Below, one piece after another: positions 1 to 17,062 of a stretch of 64,000 nt of DNA. How positions within the stretch are numbered: position 1 is the stretch's first letter; every line of letters begins with the position of its first letter. The stretch covers positions 271,722 to 335,721 of the forward strand of contig CALSFV010000332.1 of NCBI GenBank assembly GCA_943737045.1. Direction: 5' to 3'. A program made the translations under genes and the position numbers. This DNA comes from Parapristionchus giblindavisi. Lineage: Eukaryota > Nematoda > Chromadorea > Rhabditida > Diplogasteridae. The notes under the pieces are model-generated. The model saw nothing but the letters and a program-made list of their open reading frames with translations. It was not told the origin of the DNA and searched no databases.

Positions 1-3000
1 TTGTCATTATTTCAATGATTATATTACTCTGTAAATGATTGATGTCACTATTGATAAGTTTATCTACAGAATCAGAATCTCAATCATTATTGGATAAATC
101 AATATTCGATCGTTCTATTCAATCCCTTCCTCGTCTTCGTCATTTCCGTTTCCTTCTATTAGGAGTTGTTCTACGTGTTTTATGTAAGAAGAATATTATT
201 GAAGAGGTAGATCAAATACTTTATCATTATTGATTGATTGATTGTATTGTATTTAGTTGGCTGAATTGGATGATTCAATATTAGTGAATGAACTTGTTCC
301 TCTATCACATCGTCTACTATCATCATCTGTTGATCTCGACCAATTCTCTATTGATGAGAGTACAAAGGCAGAAGGAATGGAAGGAGCTGATGCACAACAT
401 ACTATTAGGTTATACATTTATCATTGTCGATCAAATATTTAGAGTTGATTCATTGATTTTGGGATTGATCTTATATAAATACTATATTTTATGACTAATA
501 ATGTGGATGATAGATGAATATGATTGTAGATATTGGATGGCATTCTCATCTCGATCCGAAGTTATTGCTGATAAGGTATTGATTGATTTTGAATAATGGA
601 TCTTTATTGATTGATTTATCTTTATTCCAGTTGCGTCATTTGATGCCTGGATGTGTGGCTGCTCAATTGATTACTGTAATTCTGAAGGAGGATAAGACTG
701 ATGGAAAGTTACGAGAAAAGGTAAACTACTTATAATAATGAATGAATGGAATCAATTGATATTATAGGCTCTACAATTGGCTAATGTTAAACTAGTGACC
801 GATGGTGGATTCTCTCGTGATGCTGATGAGAATGATAGACATCTTAGTGCATTGGCTAATACACTCAATGCATGGATTGTACCTGCTAGAACAGCAGATA
901 AGGTAGTCATACTCAATCATTATCATCAACTGACTATATTCTCTCCCCTTTCAGATCATTCTCTGCCAGAATGCAGCCTTCTCACTTAAATTAATCGCAA
1001 AGAATCTTCGACCATCTTCTGGTTCTATTGTACTCACTCAGACTATGGAGGCATGCACAAAGACGGTTAGTGATTGAATATGGTGTAAGGGGGATATGGT
1101 AGAGTGAAGTGGTTACGGCGACGTATCCTAATCATTCATTTACAGTTGAAAGAATGGAATACACTTGATGAGCTACTCGTTGGTAATACTCTTCTACTCT
1201 CTGGTGAACTGATAAGGTACGGTATCTCAGAATATTGATTGATTCAATCATAATGATTGATTGATTGTATTGTAGATGTCACAATATGCGTGCAACTCTT
1301 ATGAGTGCACCTCCACTTATGGAGATTAGTTGTGCCATTCTACAAGATATTCTCGCTTCCAAGAAGGTATATATATATTTATATTTTATCTACATGCACA
1401 CGCATGCAACGACACATGAAATTTATATGAACAAAAATAAATAGGTGATGATATTGACTTTTTTTTCGCTATCTAGAAGAAAGAAATAAATGAAAGGTGA
1501 CTCGGGGCGGGGTGGGGGGGGGGGGGTATCGCCCTTTTTATTCTTGTTTGGATTATCTCGAATAATTATTTTATGGTCTACAGTTACATGAATAGAGTTT
1601 GACGAATATGACAATTAGTACAAAGTTTGTAATGATATTAATGACAGGAAGAGGATCGTGATCGTTCAATTCCTCCATCTCCTGCATCATCTTCATCTAT
1701 TCCATCAAAGAGACAAAGAATTAGACAACAATCATTATGTGGTAGAAGACTTGGAAATGATACTATGCTTGTATGTTCATACATTCAATCTATATCTAAG
1801 TAATAGTGAGTCCATAATATTTGGTTATTGTAGATCTGTGCACTAACATGTACTCAACGTCTTCTTGATCATCTTGGTCGATTTGTGTCATCAACTCTAT
1901 CTACTCTACTTCCTCTACTTGCAAGGTTATCCATAATCATTGAAACATTATGTATTGATTGTATTGATCCATTTATATGTTTATTGTATTTATTAACTTA
2001 ATAATTCAGATTGGCTCCTCGTTTTGGTCTTGTTGGTGGTAAAGAATTGGAAGCTGTTGAGAAAGGAAAAGATGGAAAGGGAAGTATTGAATTCAGGTTA
2101 GGATTCCTTCTTTTTATTATACTCTTTTCTCCTGTATACTATCAGATTAACTTCTTCTCATATGATATCCTTCATCCCCATATCATTTACTAAAGTCTAT
2201 ATAATTTGTTAATATTTCTAAGTATTGATATTTGTAGACTTCAACTTATTCGTAAGTCTCTTCTCTCAATGGATCTTCGTCTATATCTTCCTCATGCTAT
2301 GAATGCAGCTAGAGAATTGAAGAATGAACAGGTACTGTAGATACAGATTACGGTAGTTATGGAAAGTATCTATATTTATCGTAGATTAATACGATATTGA
2401 TAAACTATTGATTGAATATCTTTATAGAAGTGTCTATCATGGTTATTATCTCTTCTAACATCATCATTCCCTCTGGCTGATAGATTATGGTTATCGAAAC
2501 AGAGTTCAGAATTAGTAGAAGGATTATTCCGTCCTTTGATGGAGAGAAGATCAACTGAAACTAGAGTAGAGGTAAGATAACTCTCTCATTCTTATCATCC
2601 TAATGAAACATTAACCCTGCTGGTTTAATCTTTGAACGAATATTCATAATATGAAAAAAATATTACGTTAGCTTGTGATTTTCAGATGCTTGAATCGATA
2701 TCGAACTCTGAAGCTGAAACGATTGAGTGTCTCAACTCATTCGCCGGTGTTTTATCAGAGGTGAGATTATTTCATATTGTCAATCAATCAATATTGATAA
2801 ATTCATTATAATTTGTAGCTTGAACTTCGTCCTCTTATGGCATCTCTTGTTGAATGGGCTAATGAAGGATTGGATACAAATGCTGATTTGGCTTCCAGAC
2901 TTCGACTTCCTTCTATCTTCCATCTTGCTAATGGGTACGGTAGATTGAGTTATTGATTGATGGATCTGTATGATATATTTATTATTAAATAAATATATCA

Positions 3001-5227
3001 TACAGATCTATCAATCAATAACTCTACCGTACCCATTAGCATTGATTAATTCAATTCAGATTCTATTCTTCCTTCAATACCTTATCTCTTGTATACTTTG
3101 GTCGTCTATTCGAAATGGCTGCAAAGACTCTTGTCGCTTCCAATTATGCTATGGGTACGGCATTCATATTAGATTACTGTAGTATTTATTGATTGGTTCA
3201 GTTATGCCTTCTTTATATATTTCAGCATCAACTCCTTTGTATTCATTGAAGAAGAATGAGGTTGATCAATCTCAAGTCCATTTCCTCATTATCAAAATAC
3301 TTCAATTCGTACAGAATTGTGCTAAACAATCACGATTCTTTTCAAGGTATTCATTCACTCTAATCGAATATTCTATTAGTCTAACAAGGGAATCCTTTTA
3401 GCTCGCTTTTAGCAATCCAGTTGAAAATTTGCACAGACATAGTTCATGGTGATAGAAAATGATGTGTGAAGTAAGAAACGCAGCAGGGCATTAGAAGTTC
3501 CTGAAAAATCGATTCAAAAATTTGGTCAATCTAGGCGAGCAATTAGCTATGCAAAGTAGGCGGAAGGGCACTGAATTCATCACCCCATTCTCTGAAGCAA
3601 GAACTCTACTGGATCGGTGGCGCAATGGTAAGGGGCTCATGTTCGTATCAGAAGGTATTAGGTTCGACCCCGCCGTACTGCTGATTCTTTTGCCGATTTT
3701 TTCACATTTCATATATTAGGTCATTGTTGTCCGTCTTGTCATAAAACTTGAATTTTCCTTTTTTCGGTTGTTTTAAAGAAAAATTACCTCTCATTTACAT
3801 TAGCGCAACCAAGGAATTTAAACAAAAAAATTTCTAAAAAAAAAAGTTTTTTTTTTGAGAAATTTGAAAACTTTGAATCCTAGTATTTAAACACAGCCGT
3901 AGATTTTTATTTGATGAAGTTGTAGTGGAAAGTTTTTCAAAGTTTTCAAAATCTTGTAAAAAAAATAATTTTTTCTAAACGAAACTTGAACTTTTTTTGA
4001 GAAATTTTTTTGTTTAAATTCCTTGGTTGCGCTAATGTAAATGAGAGGTAATTTTTTTTTAAAAGAACCGAAAAAAGGAAAATTCAAGTTTTATGACAAG
4101 ACGGACAACAATGACCTAATATATGAAATGTGAAAAAATCGGCAAAAGAATCAGCAGTACGGCGGGGTCGAACCTAATACCTTCTGATACGAACATGAGC
4201 CCCTTACCATTGCGCCACCGATCCAGTTGAGTTCTTGCTTCAGAGAATGGGGTGATGAATTCAGTGCCCTTCCGCCTACTTTGCATAGCTAATTGCTCGC
4301 CTAGATTGACCAAATTTTTGAATCGATTTTTCAGGAACTTCTAATGCCCTGCTGCGTTTCTTACTTCACACATCATTTTCTATCACCATGAACTATGTCT
4401 GTGCAAATTTTCAACTGGATTGCTAAAAGCGAGCTAAAAGGATTCCCTTGTAAGGAATAGACTTCATTCATATTTATATGATCAACGTGAAAAGTGATAT
4501 CACATACATGATATTACTATCGTATTTCAAAATCATAGTTTCATTTCACGATTCATAATTTTTGTGAAGATTAACGTTTCACGATTTCACAAAAAGTTGT
4601 TGTTTTTTGACGATTCATGAAAAAAACATTTTTTTTTTCAAGTGAGAGTGGTTATATAGAATTTGGTGATACCAGTGTATACTTACAGTGATCGTTGGAA
4701 GCTAATCTCTGGCCCTTTGATTGATCAACTCAAGAACAGTAAGGTATGCAATATCAATATTTGATCCTCTATGATCAAGTTGATCTTTGATCTTTTTGTA
4801 GGTTGAAGGTCATGAAGTTCGTTGTTTGGCACTAGCTGATGCATTGTATCCTGCATTGGAATGTCATTCAGATACACTTGGAGATACATTACAGGTTTGA
4901 TTCAACCATTATATAAATTGGTAATTTACTAACCATTACAGGCAATATTGAATCAAATTCGTGAAGGAAAAGCAAAGCTTCGTTATCGTTGTCTATTAGT
5001 AATAGAAAGATTAGCTAATCGTATTGGTGAAGGACTCGCTCCTCATCTTCCTCTCCTTATGCCTTATCTATCTGAACTTATGGAGGATGATAATAGGTAA
5101 GATGATATCAATTACATTATTGTACATTAATCAATCGATATTCAGAGCCGTCGAAGAACAGACAGAGAAAATTGTACGAGTTCTACAACGAAAGTTTGGA
5201 GAAGATATATCAGAAGGATTCATCTAA
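1..5227 (+). CDS. HEATR1/UTP10 homologue, 3' part (5' end outside window)
   Basis: About twenty short exons separated by 40-60 bp introns encode a long alpha-helical, HEAT-repeat-like protein that enters from the left edge. The recognisable part is the C-terminus. It contains LSELMEDDNRAVEEQTEKI and ends RKFGEDISEGFI, closely resembling the human HEATR1 (BP28) end, where LAELMEDE is followed by a VEHQCQ-type helix. The preceding exons give DRWKLISGPLIDQLKN and ALADALYPALECH, fitting the BP28CT region. HEATR1/UTP10 is a nucleolar tUTP/SSU-processome component needed for rRNA transcription and 18S processing. In C. elegans I believe the orthologue is toe-1 (from memory). The open frame crosses every intron and I see no damage. 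One intron (about 3347-4690) is enlarged by a foldback element. The stop TAA at 5225-5227 is followed 21 bp later by another foldback element, so the native 3' UTR is probably split. Confidence 0.9.
3611..3683 (+). other. tRNA-like segment (pol III A-box/B-box) in element arm
   Basis: The arm contains TGGCGCAATGG, similar to a pol III A box, followed about 45 bp later by GGTTCGACCCC, a good B box. The spacing fits a tRNA gene, but the acceptor and T stems do not pair cleanly, so this is a degenerate tRNA-derived sequence and not a functional tRNA. A mirror copy lies on the minus strand of the other arm at about 4154-4225. Confidence 0.6.
4154..4225 (-). other. Mirror copy of the tRNA-like segment
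   Basis: Reverse-complement counterpart of 3611-3683 in the right arm, with the same A-box-like and B-box motifs. The two arms differ at only an occasional base here (for example ACTCTACTGG against ACTCAACTGG). Confidence 0.6.
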
Positions 5228-5248
5228 TCATATTATATATCATCTGTT

Positions 5249-6843
5249 AGGGTTGCAGGAACGAGGGCGAATAATTCGTGCCCCTTGTCAGTCGCTTCCC
5301 TTCTCTCTCGGCAATTCGTTTGAGACGTGCCCTCTCTCCCCTTCCCTTCGAAGAATTCGACACACCTGCCAGACGGAACGAATAGTTCGGGACAGACCGA
5401 ATTATTCGGTCTCTCTCATTCTCTCGATTCTTATCTCGTCCCTGCCTCCTCTCCCTCCGCCTCGCCCCCACGTTTGAAGAGATGGCTAATTCCTCTCGCA
5501 TCTGAGAGCTTAGCAGTCAACAGCAAAGTTGTAGCTCACATCATCCCCCTTCTGACTCAATTTTGAAAAAGTCGATACGATAACCACGAACAAAATTACA
5601 TCCGTTCTACGAATTCAGGGAGAAATTTGAATTATTCACTGTAGCCATGAATCTTACTCTATTACTCCGTCTTACTCCACATTGCTTTATCATTCTTTAC
5701 AGAAGTAATTACACAAAAACAAAAACAAGTAAATGGGAAGAGAAAGTCACGAAAAAAATGCATATCTACTCTAGTCTAATCTGAACAATAACATTTCAAA
5801 ATATTGAAATGAACAATATTTCAAAATGTATCAGATGGGATCTCAGCGGCCATTTTATGACAAATGTTGTGTTGATCACGAGTATGTCAGTCCGATATTT
5901 TAAAATGTAACAGATGAGAACTCAGCGGGCATTTTATACCAGATTTTGAGCTGATCTCGAGTAGGTCAGTCAGATATTTACGTGATGAATATCCTCTCCG
6001 AATCTGCAGGCATTATTATTATGGGCATTATTTTTCGTGACTGTCTCTTCCCATTTACTTGTTTTTGTTTTTGTGTAATTACTTCTGTAAAGAATGATAA
6101 AGCAATGTGGAGTAAGACGGAGTAATAGAGTAAGATTCATGGCTACAGTGAATAATTCAAATTTCTCTCTGAATTCGTAGAACGGATGTAATTTTGTTCG
6201 TGGTTATCGTATCGACTTTTTCAAAATTGAATCAGAAGGGGGATGATGTGAGCTACAACTTTGCTGTTGACTGCTAAGCTCTCAGATGCGAGAGGAATCA
6301 GCCATCTCTTGAAACGTGTCTCATTGGGGGACGATGCAGAGGGAGAGGAGGGAGGGTCGAGAAACTCCGCAATTTTAGGTGGGCCAATAATTTGGTCGAA
6401 CATTTTTGGGTGCCTAAAATTTGGCTACCAGACAAGCCCCACTTTTAAATTGGGTCAATAATTTGGTGGTTGAGCTAATAATTTGGTTCGAAGTGAGGCT
6501 GTTATTTTAGTCTAAAATTTTAGCCCCACTTCGAACCAAATTATTGGCTCAACCACCAAATTATTGACTCAACTTTAAAAGTGGGGCTTGTCTGGTTGCC
6601 ACATTTTAGAGTCAACTTTTACGATCCACCAAATTATTGACCCCACTTCGACCAAATTATTGGCCCGCCTAAAATTGCGGAGAAGGATACGAGAGAGTGA
6701 GAGAGACCGAATAATTCGGTCTGTCCCGAACTATTCGTTCCGTCTGGCAGGTGTGTCGAATTCTTTGAAGGGAAAGGGGAGAGAGGGTGAGAGATGGGAA
6801 AGGGGTGCGAATAATTCGAATTCGAATTCGAACCGGCAACCCT
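5249..6843. mobile_element. 1.6-kb foldback element with 10-bp target duplication (MULE-like)
   Basis: Begins AGGGTTGC and ends GCAACCCT. It is flanked on both sides by a perfect 10-bp direct repeat, ATCATCTGTT (5239-5248 and 6844-6853). The interior is a long inverted repeat: the strings GACCGAATAATTCGGTCT, GTAATTACTTCTGTAAAGAA and ACGGATGTAATTTTGTTCGT recur as reverse complements in the two arms. A 9-11 bp duplication is characteristic of Mutator-like elements, so a non-autonomous MULE foldback is the best guess, although no transposase is present. The right arm is interrupted by a nested element (6365-6682). The insertion lies 21 bp downstream of the HEATR1 stop codon. Confidence 0.85.
6365..6682. 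mobile_element. Nested palindromic element inside the 1.6-kb foldback
   Basis: Starts CTCCGCAATTTTAGG and ends with its reverse complement CCTAAAATTGCGGAG. It is about 318 bp and built from repeated CCAAATTATTGG-type words facing each other (for example CTTCGAACCAAATTATTGG). The left arm of the host element lacks this block, so it inserted after the larger foldback formed. A flanking AA on both sides is the only possible target duplication. Confidence 0.75.
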
Positions 6844-6853
6844 ATCATCTGTT

Positions 6854-7187
6854 GTTGTTTTGTTGTTATATTCTTTTATGTGTTGTTATTTCGTTTTCAC
6901 TCTTTACATCCTAGGTATTAGTATGTTATCGATTTATTTACAAATTGTTGTTGGTTGTATCTGTTACTGTTTACAAATTGAGATGATATCATAAAATGTG
7001 TTTTGAAATGAATGAGTTGATAACCATGAAGAATTGATGAATACTTCCCAAATCATAACATATCACATGGTTTCATATGGTACTTGTTCATATCATTGGA
7101 ACAGAAATAAAGTATGAAAGAGTATAGATATGACTAGATGGGAGATTAACAAGTATGAATCATTGTATTATTTGTGTTGTCATTGTT
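6854..7187. other. Intergenic, no gene seen
   Basis: AT-rich sequence between the foldback element and the phospholipase gene. It holds no convincing exon or repeat and presumably includes the promoter of the phospholipase gene. Confidence 0.5.
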
Positions 7188-7960
7188 ATGTCTACTCTTT
7201 CTATCATTCTATCATTGAATATTTTATTCAGTACTATCATTAATTCCAATTGTAGATGGTTTTGTGGCCCAGCCAAAGTGAGTTTGTGGGACATTTTATT
7301 GATTTCTTAAATTGATTAATGAAATGTAGCTTATTTGTAAATCTTTTCTTCATCATTAACATGATTTTTGTTCAGACAGAAACATTAAATACAATAATAT
7401 TTGCACCATGTTACAATGAAAATTTGAACAGGTATTCTATATTTTATTCATAAACATAATTCTGAATGTGAAAGAGTTTCAAATTGACTTGATGTATCTT
7501 GATAAACTATAAACTTAATTTAAATTAGAGAAAGAATAAAGAAGTATGGGATAGTCTCGAATGAATATTATATGAAAGACTAATGTATAATTGAATAACT
7601 TTGAGAATTTGTCAAGAACATGATCGTTGTTATGATTATCAATTAGGATATGATGAATGCAATCAGGTTTGTACCAATATTGATTTTTAATTATCGATTA
7701 TTTATTGTAGATATTCTGTGATCAATTGAAATCAGACAATCTTGGCCATTGTGTAACTAATTTCACTGCAACGATAGCTTGTGAAGTAGTGAAAGAGTAA
7801 GGATTACTGTATCTTCTATTGATTATCGATTAATTACAGAACGGGACTAGTCCACTATAAAGAAGCAGGAAAGAAACTTAAGAAATTATTATGGTATTTG
7901 AGAGATGGAATAAATGAAATATCAATTGATAATCTACAACTTCTTCCTCATATTTCATGA
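7188..7960 (+). CDS. Secreted phospholipase A2-like protein
   Basis: Five exons give a short secreted protein. The start MSTLSIILSLNILFSTIINS is a signal peptide. Next come CRWFCGPAK and then the hallmark ICQEHDRCYDYQLGYDECNQ, which matches the sPLA2 active-site pattern CCxxHDxCY with catalytic His-Asp, except that the first Cys of the usual CC pair is replaced (IC here). The third exon must start at 7616 after an unusual GAG acceptor to keep this motif in frame. Further cysteines follow (FCDQL, HCVTNF, ACEVV). The protein ends NLQLLPHIS. Secreted PLA2 enzymes hydrolyse the sn-2 ester of phospholipids with calcium. The usual calcium-loop glycines are not obvious, so catalytic activity is uncertain. 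Family placement rests mainly on the HDxCYD block and the spacing of cysteines. Confidence 0.75.
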
Positions 7961-8817
7961 TTCATAATTAATTTCCTTTGTTCTCGGTTTTTTTGTGTTT
8001 GATAGTTTTGTTTGATTGATTGGATAATAGTTATTATTCATCGCTTAATTGTATTTTCTTTCCTGATTTAATTCATCACTGACAATGATTCCTTTGATTT
8101 CATTCATCCTTTTCTTCTAAATTCATTATAAAAATTATTTCATTATTTCGTTTCTCGATGAGTTTTTCAATAATTCCATAGTAATAATTATAGAAATTCT
8201 GCCGATCTCTAACTTATAAATCCAATTTCAAAAATATATTGAGGAACTTGTTTTACTGTTTCACATGCTAACACTCTGCATGAAGATCAACGTAACAGTG
8301 AAATCACTGGATCTGGAGTGTCATAAAAGAGGATTTATTTCTCTAATAATGCTTCTTCATTTCTTCATGATCATCTATCGTTAATATTCTTCAGTCTCAT
8401 AGTCACTACACTAGTTGATTCTATTGAAGATGTATCACTCCTCTCTTGTCGAGGAAGTTATTGTAAGAAATTCCAGCCATAAAACAAATGGAAAAGAAAT
8501 TAACGAAAAAAATGTTGGAATAGTTGACTATGGTGGAGGTTAGTTATAATGAGAAACATGAAGGAAGTGAATTATATGTACTTGATAGATACTCATTTAC
8601 CCATCCCGTCGATCTCTTCTTTTCTACCTCTTCCTCTTTTAATCCTTCTATCTTTTTCAACTAATCAATTCACTTTTATCCCACTTTCACTCGTTTCCCT
8701 TTCTAATTTCAATCTCCTTTCCCTTTTGAAAAAAAAACCGCCATTCAAATTGACCTAAATACCGTTCAAATTATCATATATGATTGATTCATAATGTTTT
8801 CTAATCAAATATTCTAG
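7961..8817. other. Intergenic, no gene seen
   Basis: AT-rich DNA between two plus-strand secreted-protein genes. Short open frames occur (for example near 8549-8758), but they are low-complexity S/L/P-rich translations of pyrimidine-rich DNA with no splice support. Confidence 0.5.
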
Positions 8818-10532
8818 ATGTTCTATATATTAACTCTTCTAAGTCTTCCATTATCATCATTTTGTTGTCTTTCAATGAATGCAGATGATGGATCAGTTGG
8901 AATACCTTATTCAAGAGCTACTGTACTTGAGGTTTATTTATTGTTTATTTATTTATTTTATTTATTGTTCATTTATTTATTTATTTTATTTATTGTTTAA
9001 TATGAAAGCTCTATGTTTTGTAACTGTTCGATTTTATTGTCTGCAAGAGTTTGAAAAAGAACAGAACTTAAATTTTCAAATTATTTTAAAAGCTTAAGTG
9101 AGATATATTTTGGATATGTTGAAAAAGCTTAATCGTAATATTGTCTAAAGACGAAAACATGAATTAGTCATTGTCTATATGGATTCATCTTTAATTTAAT
9201 AGATTTTCTGATTGAGACCAATTATTTGACTATGTTTGAAAGACGAAATATTATTTGAGGATTCACCAGAATCTGTGATTGACAAAGCTAAATTACTCTC
9301 TGGATCATTATATTCATTAGATCAAAAAGAGAAGAATGAAGTAGAAACAGAGAAAGAGTTAAGATCTTCATTAGAGAAACTTTATCCAGGAGTATTTCCA
9401 TTGGCTGTTCAATATGGTTCATCTAATCAGGTTAGATTCATTCAATTAGTCCATTGATCTACCAATAATGATATCAGAATATTGATCTGACAGAGATGGC
9501 ACAACCAAATCCAAGTCCAGAACCAATGAATGGACCAACTATAATAGATTTCATGCCGAATGATACATTGAGTACTACTAATGAACCTTCAATGGTTTCA
9601 ATCAAACCTCAAGAATTCAATATAGGTGAGAACAATTTACATAGAGATGACGTTTACTAATTCAATAAATGGAGAAGTAGACCAAAATTTGACTGATATC
9701 CTTCTATGATAGTTAATGATCAGAGTGAAATACAGGTCCATATGGTCCATTAACAAGAGTATCTAATATAACAGAATGTAATTGTGTATCTGATATATAT
9801 AATGAAGAATGGTGTCCATATGGAACAGTTAAAGGAGGATGTTTAAGAGATTATCTAACACTACCAAGAGATAGGTATTCATTTCATTTTATTTATTTCA
9901 GTTTTGTACTTTTCACATTTCTTTCTAATTCCCGAAAAAAATCTACTCCTTGAAATTATTTCTGAAACTATGTATGGTAAAAGTATTTAATCGATGTATT
10001 ATAAATATTCCTATTTAATCATTCCATATCTTTAGTGATTCCGTCTTCTACCTCTCTGATAATAATTGTTCACTTCATTTTGAATGTGGATCTGATTATT
10101 CTCTTCATGCAAATGTTTATCTTCCATTGGGAGTTTATCCTCAACCTTCGAATCTTCAAAAGGAAATCAATAGTGCACAGGTTATTGATTGAATTGGAAT
10201 AATCAATCGATATTATCATTACTGTAGGCCAATGGATTCTCAACAGCATTTGAATGTTCACAAGAGGGAAAGTTTGAATTGGTATTTGTATCAGCTAAAA
10301 GAAGAGTAGTATTTGTCATTCATGATATGGCATGGTTAGTATTATTGATTAGATAAATGAATCGATAACTAATCAATACTATTATAGTGTTCGTCGAGTT
10401 GAAGAACATTTAAATAATGAATCAGAAAGATTAGATTCTATTCATTATAATGATGATATGAAGAATCAAGATCATCCATATACTTCTTATAATCATATTG
10501 GATTCGAGAATCCATATGGATTTAAAGGATAG
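8818..10532 (+). CDS. Unrecognised secreted cysteine-containing protein
   Basis: I do not recognise the family. The first exon gives MFYILTLLSLPLSSFCCLS, a clear signal peptide, followed by MNADDGSVGIPYS. Later exons include a charged helix-like region (SLDQKEKNEVETEKELRSSL), a Pro-rich block with NGPTIIDF, and a Cys-bearing domain with TECNCVSDIYNEEWCPYGT, GGCLRDY, NNCSLHFECGSDYS and AFECSQEGKFELVFVS. It ends GFENPYGFKG. About seven exons are visible. The junction between exon 1 (ending near 8932) and the exon at about 9243 is unclear by phase, so a small exon may be missing. It lies just downstream of the PLA2-like gene in the same direction. The role is unknown; secretion is the only supportable inference. 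Confidence 0.6.
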
Positions 10533-11353
10533 AAATCAAAGATCAAAGATCAACCATCAACGGGTTTAATTTATCTGTACATATCGAAAAATTATTGTTA
10601 TATTTATTCATTTATTCAATCTATTAAACTGTTGAACATCCTACTCTCAAACGAATAAAAAGAAATAATATCGAATATAAAATATATGAAATTCTATAAA
10701 ACAATAAGTATTGAAGAGATGATGGTTATATCATAATAGTAGAAGTTTCTGGAAGGAAATACAGTAATATCCAGATATGCAAATTGATTGGAATGAAATC
10801 AATTCTAGGCGATAATTATAGGTAAAATGATAAAACATATAAATAAATAATAAATCTAAGTATATATCTATTTTGTCTATTTGGCAATGTAAAGAGTTGA
10901 AGAGATAAAGCACCATGACAAGATAAGATTTGACTGTGTAGTAGCCCTATTAGATACACTAAACTACATATTGGAGGGGCTGCTACGGAGTGTCAATAAA
11001 TGGAGAGATCAATAATAAAGTGAATGAGATGAAATAGAGAAGTGGAATGGATTAGGGTATCATTATGAAAGACTACAAGTGTATTAGATCCTGAGATTAT
11101 ATGAAAAGAGATACATGAAGAATAAATAAAGGAAGAAATATCAAACAATTCATAACCTCATTTCAAAATATTCTTCAACTTGGAAAATAATGAGATACTG
11201 ATTCGAGGTATTTGAATGAGATTAAGATTAGTTTGACAGACCATAAATGGATTATTATCTAATCAATAATACAATAGAATATAGAAGTACAGTATGCAGT
11301 GATACTGTTGTTAATGATGTAGATGACGTTTTTAATGAGGCTACTATAAGTGA
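10533..11353. other. Convergent intergenic region
   Basis: Lies between the 3' ends of the secreted-protein gene and the minus-strand acetylcholinesterase. AT-rich, with AATAAA-type sites on both strands and no convincing exon. Confidence 0.5.

Positions 11354-17062
<5,709 letters not shown>

Larger units (their letters stand above)
3385..4450. mobile_element. Foldback/MITE-like element with TAA target duplication, in HEATR1 intron
   Basis: A near-perfect inverted repeat of about 1.07 kb. The left end CAAGGGAATCCTTTTAGCTC is matched by its reverse complement at the right end, and both ends are flanked by TAA. The arms are roughly 450-480 bp around a short AT-rich centre near 3850-3960. Both arms contain the same 65-codon reading frame (3522-3719 plus, 4116-4313 minus) differing at one residue, which shows how similar the arms are; that frame resembles no protein I know and is probably incidental. 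A 3-bp TAA duplication is typical of the PIF/Harbinger superfamily, but no transposase is present, so that assignment is an inference. Each arm also carries a tRNA-like stretch. The element lies wholly within an intron and would be transcribed as a long hairpin. Confidence 0.85.

Noticed and set aside
3522..4313. 65-codon frame present on both strands in the HEATR1 intron
   Set aside because: It exists twice only because the two arms are inverted copies; it overlaps the tRNA-like segment and resembles no protein.
5172..5566. Pro/Ser/Arg-rich frames after HEATR1 on both strands
   Set aside because: They lie in the arms of the 1.6-kb foldback and recur in inverted form at 6221-6403 and 6588-6914; not genes.
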